A stretch of 11,035 bases of DNA from CAZQNF01 sp964403325 (GCA_964403325.1 CAYOFO010000042.1:1-11035); one strand, 5' to 3'. Counted from the first letter of the stretch, positions 1 to 6,413 are shown. Notes: generated by a model from the sequence alone, not told the origin. Numbers and translations: made by a program.

Positions 1-612
1 CTGCTTCTTCCTTGCTTCTAGCTCTGCTTCTAGCTCTGCTTCTAGCTCTGTAAAACTATTAAGAATTTTGACAATTTCTTCTTGGACTGTGAGGGGTGGG
101 AGAGGGATTTTAATTTTGGAAAAACGCTTTTTGGAGACATTAAATCTCGTCACTCCACTGGCAGTTTTTGCAATCTGTTTCCTCATTTGCTCATCCCTAA
201 ACAAATATTTAGAAAACTCGGGTAATAATAAATTAGCGTTATTAAAACGAAAACCGAAACAAAAACTATTGAGGTATAATGGCTCATCGGTATTCTTAGT
301 TAAAACAGATGACATCCCGCACTCATTCGGCGTTTCCGATGATCCTGTAAACAAAACATCACCGTATTCGATTTTGTTTTGGTTCTCATCCTCACTTACT
401 TTTACAAAAGTATTAATGTCAGTGTTTACTGCAATGTTTGAAAAAATATTCATATAGGTAACAAATTTTGCGTTACCATTACTGAAATCATCCTTACTCT
501 TTCCAGACAATCCGCCGTAAAAATCACCGAGTTCGCCCAACTCCTTAAACTCTACCCCACTTGGGCAGAGTTCAGAGATTAGTTTTTCGATTTTTGATGA
601 GTGAGTCTTCAT
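1..612 (-). CDS. hsdS: Type I restriction-modification specificity subunit HsdS, N-terminal part (runs off left edge)
   Basis: This is the DNA-recognition subunit of a type I restriction-modification complex. It binds the two halves of the target site and holds two HsdM subunits. Reading the minus strand from the ATG at 612 gives 204 codons open to the window edge. The protein begins MKTHSSKIEKLISELCPSGV, a common HsdS opening, followed by the first target recognition domain (about residues 20-170). The conserved IPLPPLTVQEEIVKIL segment and the start of the central helical spacer (LEAE repeats, then ARKKQ) come last. The second recognition domain lies outside the window. The start is 5 bases after the stop of the OLD-family gene, so the two are probably co-transcribed. 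No Shine-Dalgarno motif is visible. The family call is secure; the recognition sequence cannot be read from this. Confidence 0.93.
   Translation of the reverse strand, partial: MKTHSSKIEKLISELCPSGVEFKELGELGDFYGGLSGKSKDDFSNGNAKFVTYMNIFSNIAVNTDINTFVKVSEDENQNKIEYGDVLFTGSSETPNECGMSSVLTKNTDEPLYLNSFCFGFRFNNANLLLPEFSKYLFRDEQMRKQIAKTASGVTRFNVSKKRFSKIKIPLPPLTVQEEIVKILNSFTELEAELEAELEARKKQ
14..49 (-). repeat. Three perfect 12-base tandem repeats in the hsdS central spacer
   Basis: The unit gcttctagctct occurs three times without a mismatch at 14-25, 26-37 and 38-49. On the coding strand it encodes repeated LEAE tetrapeptides just before the RKKQ that ends the visible HsdS fragment. The unit is a multiple of three, so gain or loss of a copy keeps the reading frame. 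In type IC enzymes such as EcoR124I and its variant, an equivalent four-residue (TAEL) repeat differs by one copy and changes the spacing of the two half-sites. The same role here is inferred from position and unit size. Confidence 0.9.
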
Positions 613-617
613 GTAAA

Positions 618-2465
618 TTACAGTTTCTTTATGATCTCATCAGCCAAGGACTCAAGTAGCGGAAAGTTTGCAGTTAGTCCACTTTTAGTAGGCGCAAAAT
701 CATTTGCCAGTTTATTTTTAACGTCTTCAATAAACTTTTCAGCGTCTGATCTATTAGTTTGATAAAGGTATGACTTCATTTGACCAACAAAGGGTACATT
801 TTCGTCCAAAACAATATTACAGTCTGCTACAGAGTAGTGATTTTGATACAGCTCCTTAAACTTTGATTCAACATAGTTTTTACCAAGTGTATCCTCGATT
901 GTACCATCCGCTACAATACCACCAACCAAATCTCGAATGGTAAATACATTGTTTACTGAATACGAACCGCCAATACGAATTATTTTTGTTTTGTATGCTT
1001 TGCCGCTAGTGTCATCATCAACTACCACTAATACAGAAATATCAACATCATTTAGTTTTGATGCCAGAGTATCCACATTGCTTCCATGTCCGTTTGTAAT
1101 ACCAACCTGGTTTGTACCTTTTAGTGCTAAGGTTTTCTGAATCAATACTTTATCTGAAGCACCTTCGACAAGAATGCTGTGTGGATTCAGCAAGTCCCTG
1201 TAGACCTCAAGACCGAACGCCTCACGGAGAACCTCATCATCAATAATATCTGTATGAGCATCAATGTGAATTTTTTCCGTCAGAGCTGATCCGTTTTTCT
1301 TAATAATGATATGTCGCTCTTTCTTTTTTTTATCAACTAAAAATGGTGAATGTGTTGATACAAAAAGATAATTATTGATTCCGATTCGCAATAGTTCTTT
1401 ACTCAAGTCACGAATACCAGACGGGTGCAGATGCGCCTCTGGCTCATCAATTAGAATGAGTTGATTCTTACGCTGTGAATGTTTACTTTCAATTGATAAC
1501 GATAGAATAAGAGAAAGAAAATGACGAGCACCCTCACTTCTTCCGTCTATAGGCAATCGGTCATGCTTATTTTCTTCTCCCGTGTCTTTAATAGACAAAG
1601 TGAACTGCCCTGTCTCCGTTATATCAACAACAACGTCTATATTGTGCTTCCAAACTTCTTTAACGTATTTATTTAGTTCATCTTCCAACTTGCTACGCAA
1701 TTTACTTCTTTGTGTTCCATTTGGAACGGTGGCAACAACAGCTTGTATTGCATCTTCCTTTTCATATCCAGCCAATAGAAAAATGTTTTTAAGTGCGGGC
1801 TTAGTTGTAATATCTTGAGCAAAAGAATTTAAATCTTCTGTGGAAATCAAATATTCTGGTGACGGCTTCCAATACGAAACGGATGGTTCATGTTTAGAAA
1901 TTATTGATTCAATTTTATCTGAAAAGTAAGACTTAAAGTTTTCAACTGTAAGTTCTTCAAAAGCATCACCTTCTTTTGTCTTACTAATTTTAAAAACATT
2001 TACCTGTACCTGTTGTCCTGTGTTATTGTTAAAAGTTTTTTGGGTTTTGCTCACAAAGAGACCCTGTGTGAGCTTTTTTATTTCAAAATCATAAGACTCA
2101 TTAAACGTGGTATCACCGCGCTCTAGGTAGACATTCTTTACAATATCTGAGATCTCAAAATTCAATAGATCGCCGCCTTCAATTTTAGTTTTTAAACCAT
2201 TAGCGCAAGTATACTTCTCTTCAAATTCCAAATAGTACCAAAGATCGACAGGGTTGTTTCCCTCGTCTTTTTGGTTATGCAGGCTGTAGTAGTCGTACTC
2301 TTTATCTGGAGTTTGTAAAAAAGACATTGCGTCAAGCACATTACTTTTTCCAGATTCGTTAACACCTAGAAGCAGAGTGGTGTAGCTCGTGCCGTACTTT
2401 TTAATATCGAATTCGAGTGAATCGATTGATTTATAGTTTTCAATTTTAATTTTGGTAAGTTTCAT
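618..2465 (-). CDS. OLD-family ATP-dependent endonuclease (AAA ATPase plus TOPRIM) inside the hsd operon
   Basis: This is a 615-residue protein with an ABC/SMC-type ATPase split by a long insert and a C-terminal TOPRIM nuclease domain, the layout of the OLD (overcoming lysogenization defect) family. Visible motifs are a Walker A GVNESGKSN (34-42), a signature-like RSEGARHF (309-316), a Walker B LILIDEPEAHLHP (336-348) and an H-loop STHSPF (370-375). TOPRIM residues follow: the glutamate of ILVEGASDK (434) and the acidic DDD cluster at 483-485. Family members cut or nick DNA and several act in phage defence. No GajB-like helicase or HNH partner lies beside it, so it looks like a stand-alone OLD protein carried as cargo between hsdM and hsdS. 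Such AAA ATPase genes are known in other hsd loci, for example the R-linked ORFs of Campylobacter. The ATG at 2465 is 9 bases after the hsdM stop. The biological role is inferred. Confidence 0.88.
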   Translation of the reverse strand: MKLTKIKIENYKSIDSLEFDIKKYGTSYTTLLLGVNESGKSNVLDAMSFLQTPDKEYDYYSLHNQKDEGNNPVDLWYYLEFEEKYTCANGLKTKIEGGDLLNFEISDIVKNVYLERGDTTFNESYDFEIKKLTQGLFVSKTQKTFNNNTGQQVQVNVFKISKTKEGDAFEELTVENFKSYFSDKIESIISKHEPSVSYWKPSPEYLISTEDLNSFAQDITTKPALKNIFLLAGYEKEDAIQAVVATVPNGTQRSKLRSKLEDELNKYVKEVWKHNIDVVVDITETGQFTLSIKDTGEENKHDRLPIDGRSEGARHFLSLILSLSIESKHSQRKNQLILIDEPEAHLHPSGIRDLSKELLRIGINNYLFVSTHSPFLVDKKKKERHIIIKKNGSALTEKIHIDAHTDIIDDEVLREAFGLEVYRDLLNPHSILVEGASDKVLIQKTLALKGTNQVGITNGHGSNVDTLASKLNDVDISVLVVVDDDTSGKAYKTKIIRIGGSYSVNNVFTIRDLVGGIVADGTIEDTLGKNYVESKFKELYQNHYSVADCNIVLDENVPFVGQMKSYLYQTNRSDAEKFIEDVKNKLANDFAPTKSGLTANFPLLESLADEIIKKL

Positions 2466-2474
2466 AGATTATTT

Positions 2475-4058
2475 TTATTTTTCAATATCCGCCACAATCT
2501 CATCAATCGCCGTACGAAGTTCATTTTGTCTTGCCACAATCTTCGCAATTTTTGCATTAAGCGTGGTGATGTCCACCACTTCGCGCGTATCCTCGCCCAC
2601 CACATAACTTGAAACAGCGATATTGTAGTCGTTCTCGGCAATGGTTTTATTATCAACGAGTTTGGCAAAATACTCAGCATCTTTACGAGCGGTGAAAGCA
2701 CCCAAAATCTTTTTACGATTTGCGTCGCTCAATTTGTTTTTATTGCCACCACGGACAAACTCGGCAGAGGCATCAATAAAAAGTGTTTTATTATCTTTCT
2801 TGCTCTTTTTGAGCACAATAATACAAGTGGCGATGGTAGTACCAAAAAAGAGATCGGGCGGAAGTTGAATCACCGCATCGACATAATTGTTATCTACCAA
2901 ATACTTTCTTATCTTCCCCTCCGCACCACCACGATAGAGCACGCCCGGAAATTCAACAATCGCCGCCGTGCCACTGGTAGAGAGCCACGAAAGCATGTGC
3001 ATCGTAAACGCAAGGTCAGCCTTACTCTTTGGTGCGAGAACCCCAGCCGGAGAAAACCGCGGATCGTTGATAAGGAGCGGGTTAGCATCCCCCTCCCAAT
3101 GGATGGAATACGGCGGGTTGGAAACGATGGCGTCAAATGGTTCATCGTCCCAATGTTTAGGATCTATCAGCGTATCGCCGTGAGCGATATCAAAATGATT
3201 GTAGTTAATATCGTGCAAGAACATGTTGATACGGCAGAGGTTGTAGGTGGTGAGATTGATTTCTTGCCCATAGAAACCTTGTCGAACATTTTCTTTGCCG
3301 AGGACTTTGGCGAACTTGAGGAGCAGCGAGCCAGAACCGCAGGCTGGATCGTAGACCTTATTTACTTCTGTTTTGCCAACCGTAGTGATTTCCGCCAGAA
3401 GCTCGCTGACTTCTTGGGGGGTGTAGAACTCGCCCCCGGACTTGCCAGCGTTTGAGGCGTACATGGTCATGAGGAACTCATAGGCATCACCAAAGGCATC
3501 AATAGTGTTGTCGGAGTAATTGCCCAGACGAAGGTCGCCAATAGATTCAAAAAGTTTGGTGAGTTTTTGATTGCGTTTTTCTACCGTGCCACCCAGTTTG
3601 TTGGAGTTCACATCAAGGTCATCAAACAAGCCTTTGATATCATCTTCGCTGTTTGCGCCCTTTGCCGAATTTTCAATGTTACGAAAAACGGTAGTAAGCG
3701 TTTCGTTCAGGTTGGCATCGTTGCGGGCATTCTTGCGAACATTTACAAAAAGCTCACTTGGTAAAATATAAAATCCTTTGTAGATTACTGTTTCCTTGCG
3801 CCCAAATTCTGCTTCTTTGTCAGTAATTTTTGCATAATCAAATTTTTCTTTTCCAGGAACACGGCGTTCATCGGCGTTGATGTAGTTAGTAAGGTTTTCG
3901 CTGATAAAGCGATAAAAGAGTATTCCCAGCACATACTGCTTGAAATCCCAGCCATCCACACTGCCGCGCAAATCGTTGGCAATCTGCCAAATCGCACGAT
4001 GGAGTTCTGATCGCTCTTGCTCTTTGGTCATATTTAAATGCGGTTCTTTGTTGCTCAT
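2475..4058 (-). CDS. hsdM: Type I restriction-modification N6-adenine methyltransferase HsdM
   Basis: This is the modification subunit, which transfers a methyl group from S-adenosylmethionine to the N6 of adenine in the site chosen by HsdS. The 527 residues match the usual family length. An N-terminal helical HsdM domain (about 15-175) leads into GGEFYTP (209-214), motif I DPACGSGSLL (237-246) and the catalytic motif IV NPPY (314-317). The stretch around GQEINLTTYNLCRINMF and the long segment after NPPYS closely resemble EcoR124I/EcoprrI-type M subunits, which points to type IC. The start at 4058 is the first ATG; a second ATG lies at residue 10. Neither has a clear Shine-Dalgarno. It is the first gene of an operon continuing into the OLD-family gene and hsdS. 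No disruption is seen, so it should be active. Confidence 0.96.
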   Translation of the reverse strand: MSNKEPHLNMTKEQERSELHRAIWQIANDLRGSVDGWDFKQYVLGILFYRFISENLTNYINADERRVPGKEKFDYAKITDKEAEFGRKETVIYKGFYILPSELFVNVRKNARNDANLNETLTTVFRNIENSAKGANSEDDIKGLFDDLDVNSNKLGGTVEKRNQKLTKLFESIGDLRLGNYSDNTIDAFGDAYEFLMTMYASNAGKSGGEFYTPQEVSELLAEITTVGKTEVNKVYDPACGSGSLLLKFAKVLGKENVRQGFYGQEINLTTYNLCRINMFLHDINYNHFDIAHGDTLIDPKHWDDEPFDAIVSNPPYSIHWEGDANPLLINDPRFSPAGVLAPKSKADLAFTMHMLSWLSTSGTAAIVEFPGVLYRGGAEGKIRKYLVDNNYVDAVIQLPPDLFFGTTIATCIIVLKKSKKDNKTLFIDASAEFVRGGNKNKLSDANRKKILGAFTARKDAEYFAKLVDNKTIAENDYNIAVSSYVVGEDTREVVDITTLNAKIAKIVARQNELRTAIDEIVADIEK

Positions 4059-4118
4059 GCAATTATTTCTTTTTTAGTTCTCAAAAATTCCTTCATTTTA
4101 AGCCAATTTAATACTATC

Positions 4119-4147
4119 ATACTACCATAATCATCTACCGTTTTCAA
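4119..4147 (-). promoter_or_regulatory. Candidate promoter of the hsdM operon (extended -10)
   Basis: On the minus strand a TTGAAA (4142-4147) stands 17 bases upstream of TAGTAT (4119-4124), which is preceded by TGG, giving an extended -10 pattern. A second TAGTAT follows 8 bases downstream (4111-4116). The start codon of hsdM is about 60 bases further on. The -10 hexamer matches the consensus only partly, so this is a prediction from spacing and position. Confidence 0.4.
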
Positions 4148-4163
4148 CAACCAAAACCCTCCC

Positions 4164-4361
4164 AAACAAGCCCTACTTGGACACTCCGACATCAAAACCA
4201 CCATGCGTTACTCGCACATTGCCCCGACCACTTTAGTCGAGGGCGTAGACATGCTCAAACGAAGTTTGCCAACATTTTGGACACAGGGTGGACACAAGAA
4301 TAGAAAAACAGAAATTCACAAGCTGCTAAAACAACTCTCCTCTGCCAAAATTTTGGCTTAA
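4164..4361 (+). pseudogene. C-terminal remnant of a tyrosine recombinase (phage/XerD-type integrase)
   Basis: Reading the plus strand in the frame of 4167 gives QALLGHSDIKTTMRYSHIAP followed by TTLVEGVDMLKR and a basic tail, ending at a TAA at 4359-4361. This is the hallmark end of tyrosine recombinases: the LLGH motif and the nucleophilic tyrosine in the MRYSH context. The family is normally about 300-400 residues; only the last ~65 remain. Upstream in this frame the sequence loses all resemblance before 4164 and hits a stop at 4128-4130, so the core-binding domain and the other catalytic residues (R, K, H/R) are absent. There is no start codon ahead of the conserved part. It is a dead fragment, probably left when the neighbouring DNA was rearranged or the hsd operon arrived. 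Confidence 0.82.
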
Positions 4362-4392
4362 AAAACAAAAAATAGAGACTACTCTCTATTTT
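4362..4392 (-). terminator. Intrinsic terminator downstream of the small membrane-protein gene
   Basis: A perfect 10-base-pair stem (4369-4378 with 4383-4392) closes a four-base loop. On the minus strand it is followed by TTGTTTTTT. It would end transcription coming from the membrane-protein gene at 4675 before it reaches the hsd region. The stem is AT-rich and has a short T run on the other side, so weak two-way action is possible. Confidence 0.7.
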
Positions 4393-4421
4393 ACATTCCG
4401 TGTAGGGATTATCGTAACAGT

Positions 4422-4431
4422 NNNNNNNNNN
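4422..4431. other. Assembly gap (10 Ns)
   Basis: Ten consecutive Ns are the usual placeholder for a scaffold join of unknown length. The gap interrupts the 3' end of the small membrane-protein gene and separates the hsd operon from the rest of the window. Linkage across it rests on read pairs or a similar inference, not on sequence. Confidence 0.98.
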
Positions 4432-4675
4432 GCGACTTCTTTTGGACCCAAGAGCTTATTCCCATCATCAGTCCAGTAAAAAACGTAAGCGGAATTAAGA
4501 TGCAGAGCGGGTAAAGGACAACGTCGTCAAGCAACTCGTTACGCAATTGTATATAAGAAGCATTACCGGCTGCCTCAAGCCCAGTGAACTCTTGAAAAAT
4601 CATACATCGAACTAAGAGAAGACTAATCCAGCCACCTAGTAGAAGACCTAAGATAAATTGACGATAACGAAACAT
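4432..4675 (-). CDS. Small two-helix membrane protein, 3' end lost in the assembly gap
   Basis: I do not recognise the family. About 81 residues are readable from the ATG at 4675 to the Ns. A basic start (MFRYRQF) leads into a first hydrophobic helix (about residues 7-27) and a polar stretch (28-50). A second hydrophobic helix (about 52-74) follows, then SSWVQKKS. By the positive-inside rule both termini would be cytoplasmic. If the frame continued unchanged across the Ns it would end at a TAA near 4409 after a few residues, which is uncertain because the true gap length is unknown; the terminator just beyond suggests the gene does end close by. A candidate extended -10 lies about 45 bases upstream. 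No Shine-Dalgarno is seen. Confidence 0.6.
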
Positions 4676-4719
4676 ATGTACTGTAGCTTTTAAAAAATAA
4701 TTTTCATTTCATCTTTTTA

Positions 4720-4728
4720 AGTATAACA
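4720..4728 (-). promoter_or_regulatory. Candidate extended -10 promoter for the small membrane protein
   Basis: On the minus strand TGTTATACT carries an extended TG plus the hexamer TATACT (4720-4725), five of six matches to TATAAT. No good -35 is found at the right distance. It overlaps the tail of the tRNA terminator, so termination of one unit and initiation of the next would be packed together. Confidence 0.4.
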
Positions 4729-4755
4729 AAATACACCACTTTTGAGTAGTGGTGT
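4729..4755 (-). terminator. Intrinsic terminator of tRNA-Glu
   Basis: An 8-base-pair stem (ACACCACT at 4748-4755 on the minus strand, pairing with 4733-4740) has a seven-base loop and is followed by ATTTTGTT. It begins 10 bases after the tRNA 3' end, the expected place for the end of a single-gene tRNA transcript. Confidence 0.7.
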
Positions 4756-4764
4756 TCTGCTAAG

Positions 4765-4836
4765 TAGCCCGTACGGGAATCGCACCCGTCTTTCCGCCGT
4801 GAGAGGGCGATGTCCTAACTGATAGACGAACGGGCC
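4765..4836 (-). tRNA. tRNA-Glu (anticodon CUC)
   Basis: The 72-base gene folds into a standard cloverleaf. The acceptor is GGCCCGT/ACGGGCT and the D stem GTCT/GGAC. The anticodon stem TCGCC/GGCGG carries loop CTCTCAC, giving anticodon CUC, which reads GAG. A four-base variable loop follows, then T stem ACGGG/CCCGT. The discriminator is A and no CCA is encoded (CTT follows), so CCA must be added by an enzyme. Two oddities: the first acceptor pair is G-U, and the T loop reads TGCGATT, so position 55, almost always U (pseudouridine), is G. The gene has its own promoter and terminator. Confidence 0.93.
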
Positions 4837-4849
4837 AAGTATACTTGGC
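4834..4849. repeat. 16-base perfect palindrome across the tRNA-Glu 5' end
   Basis: The sequence gccaagtatacttggc at 4834-4849 is its own reverse complement. Its left three bases are the first three of the mature tRNA and the rest lies in the leader, just after the predicted transcription start. In the transcript it could form a hairpin competing with the acceptor stem before RNase P cleavage, or it could be an operator. Neither use is shown. Confidence 0.6.
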
Positions 4850-4857
4850 GCTACCAT

Positions 4858-4886
4858 ATTTAATCAAAAACAGCGGAAAAAGTCAA
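4858..4886 (-). promoter_or_regulatory. Sigma-70-type promoter of tRNA-Glu
   Basis: TTGACT (4881-4886) and TTAAAT (4858-4863) on the minus strand are 17 bases apart, with transcription expected to start near 4851, about 15 bases before the tRNA. The -35 matches five of six consensus positions, making it one of the best promoter candidates in the window. Confidence 0.6.
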
Positions 4887-4954
4887 TGAGTTGGATGAGA
4901 ACATTGAGTTTGAATTATGAATAACGAATTATGAATTAAGTATTGAGTTGCGAG

Positions 4955-4975
4955 CTTAAAGCTGGGAGCTTTGAG
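4955..4975. repeat. Imperfect inverted repeat (hairpin) in the spacer
   Basis: Nine positions at 4955-4963 pair with 4967-4975 around a GGG loop, with one G-T pair. There is no T tract on either side, so it does not look like a terminator. Function unknown. Confidence 0.5.
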
Positions 4976-5000
4976 AAAACTTTGCCGTCGATTGTTTTTA

Positions 5001-5016
5001 TGCCTGCTAGCAGGCA
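5001..5016. repeat. 16-base perfect palindrome TGCCTGCTAGCAGGCA
   Basis: This GC-rich perfect palindrome stands out in AT-rich surroundings and is followed by a further GG, making a partial CAGG repeat. On the minus strand it is followed by TAAAAAC, too weak a tract for a terminator. It may be one copy of a dispersed genomic repeat, which cannot be confirmed within one window. Confidence 0.6.
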
Positions 5017-5128
5017 GGTTACTTTGTTCCTCGCCATAACAACGAGCAAAAAAGTTTAAATCTAACAGCTAAAAGCTCACACCTAAAAGCTTAAAAATGT
5101 ATTTTTTTACCTATATTTTGTACCTTGT

Positions 5129-6412
5129 TTACCTTTCCAACCACTTCGCCTCTTGTCGCACCAAAAGCTCGGGAGCTTGCATAGGTTCAGCCATAATTTC
5201 TTTCACTATTTTTTCCATCCGCATACTTTGGGAGCCTTTTACCAAAACAGTGTCTCCGGTTCGCAGTTTTTCTTGCAAAAATCGCCCGGCGCTTACGCTA
5301 TCGTCAAAACAAGCTACGGCATTTTCCGCCAAGCCATTATCACGAGCGGCCGCGGCTGTTATTTTTGACAAAGCTCCCACGGTTATTAAGTAATCAATCC
5401 CATTTTTTACCACCCATTCCCCCACCTCACGATGAACCTGCTCCGCCACCCCACCCATTTCCAGCATATCACTCAGAACAGCATATTTTTTTCCCAATGT
5501 TTGTAAGCCCCCCAAAGTACCCAGGGCCGACTTAGCCGCATCAGGACTAGAATTATACGTATCATCTATAATTAAGGTCTTTTTGATACCCACAATGAGC
5601 CGCATATGCCCGGCTAAAGGTTGGTGATGCTGGAGCTGTGCTACGCCTGCTGGCAAATCTATACCTTGGGTAATACCAACAGCGAGCCCGGCCAAAACCG
5701 CCGGGATGGCATGCGCAGCAATTACACCCGATAAAAAAACCGACACTTTTTTTTCTTGATACGCTACAAAAAAACTAATTCCAACCGGCAAATTATTTTC
5801 ATCATACTTAATATTTACTTCACTCGCCTGCAGATCTGCCTCTTCCCCAAAACCATAGGTAATAATATGCGCACTCGTCTCAAACATCACTTTTTTTACC
5901 TCGGCATTATCGCTATTCATTACCGCAAAGCCATTTTTTGGCAAATGCGTAATCATGACTTTTTTTTCATTGGCGATATTTTGGATCGTCTTAAAATATT
6001 CCGTATGCGCATGAGAAATATACGTCAAAACACCCACATCGCATGGTGCCAAATCCGTTAAATATTTAATATCGCCCAAGCGATCCGCTCCCATCTCGAG
6101 CACCAAAATTTGCGGATAATTATTGTCTTTTTTAACAAAAATCTTTACAGTCTGAAAAAAAACTTGCAACCAGCCAAACACCCATTTACCGGGACTTTTT
6201 TGCGTGCCAATAATGGCGAGCGGAACACCAATTTGGTTGTTATAATTTTTGTAAGTCGAACGAACTTGAAATTTTGCGCTTAAAACTAAGGCGATTGCTT
6301 CTTTGGCGGAACTTTTGCCAACCGAACCGGTAATTCCAATAACTTTTGGTTGATATTTTTTAAGGATTGTCTGCGACAAATAGCGCAAAACACAAAAAAG
6401 ATATTTTTCCAT
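5129..6412 (-). CDS. murF: MurF-type ligase (UDP-MurNAc-tripeptide--D-Ala-D-Ala ligase), short form
   Basis: MurF adds D-Ala-D-Ala to UDP-MurNAc-tripeptide in the cytoplasm, using ATP, to complete the peptidoglycan precursor. With the start at 6412 the protein has 427 residues. Visible are the P-loop GITGSVGKSS (26-35), YNNQIGVPL (58-66), LEMGADR (105-111) and the H-AHTEYF metal/substrate region (about 134-140). The MurF-typical DDTYNSSPDA (283-292) and C-terminal KGSQSMRME (392-400) follow. In E. coli MurF the P-loop comes after a UDP-binding domain of about 80-100 residues; here only about 25 residues precede it, so that domain is missing or replaced by a short helix. I chose the ATG at 6412 (MEKYLF) over one at 6451 because the latter would overlap the preceding gene by 38 bases. 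The stop of the penicillin-binding protein gene is 1 base upstream, so the two are translationally linked. Another Mur ligase-like substrate cannot be excluded. Confidence 0.85.
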   Translation of the reverse strand: MEKYLFCVLRYLSQTILKKYQPKVIGITGSVGKSSAKEAIALVLSAKFQVRSTYKNYNNQIGVPLAIIGTQKSPGKWVFGWLQVFFQTVKIFVKKDNNYPQILVLEMGADRLGDIKYLTDLAPCDVGVLTYISHAHTEYFKTIQNIANEKKVMITHLPKNGFAVMNSDNAEVKKVMFETSAHIITYGFGEEADLQASEVNIKYDENNLPVGISFFVAYQEKKVSVFLSGVIAAHAIPAVLAGLAVGITQGIDLPAGVAQLQHHQPLAGHMRLIVGIKKTLIIDDTYNSSPDAAKSALGTLGGLQTLGKKYAVLSDMLEMGGVAEQVHREVGEWVVKNGIDYLITVGALSKITAAAARDNGLAENAVACFDDSVSAGRFLQEKLRTGDTVLVKGSQSMRMEKIVKEIMAEPMQAPELLVRQEAKWLER

Positions 6413-6413
6413 A

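Larger units (their letters stand above)
4887..5128. other. Gene-free spacer with short AT-rich repeats and palindromes
   Basis: I find no convincing gene here. The stretch holds a cluster of short repeats. GAATTATGAAT occurs directly repeated at 4912-4922 and 4926-4936. CTTAAAGCT/AGCTTTGAG forms a hairpin at 4955-4975. A 16-base palindrome lies at 5001-5016, and CTAAAAGCT occurs at 5069-5077 and 5083-5091. Such word-like repeats are typical of degenerating intergenic sequence or dispersed genome repeats. No clear terminator for murF is seen just after its stop at 5129. Confidence 0.6.

Noticed and set aside
14..49. CRISPR array
   Set aside because: The 12-base units are directly adjacent with no spacers and are in frame within hsdS.
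68..457. Plus-strand open frame of 129 codons
   Set aside because: It lies antisense within hsdS, whose frame gives a recognisable protein; it has no known motif.
2462..2701. Minus-strand open frame overlapping the hsdM 3' end
   Set aside because: It is an alternative frame of hsdM sequence; the hsdM frame carries the conserved protein and ends at 2475.
2865..3455. Plus-strand open frame of 196 codons
   Set aside because: It is antisense to the conserved methyltransferase core of hsdM; the translation is arginine- and valine-rich shadow sequence without domain features.
4409..4421. Last residues of the small membrane protein read across the Ns
   Set aside because: The gap length is arbitrary, so the frame after it is unknown; I ended the feature at the gap.
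4165..4850. Integrative-element boundaries between the integrase remnant and tRNA-Glu
   Set aside because: I could not see a repeated tRNA-end segment marking attachment sites within the window, and the assembly gap lies in between.
5001..5016. GC-rich palindrome as the murF terminator
   Set aside because: It is over 100 bases past the stop and lacks a T tract on the minus strand.
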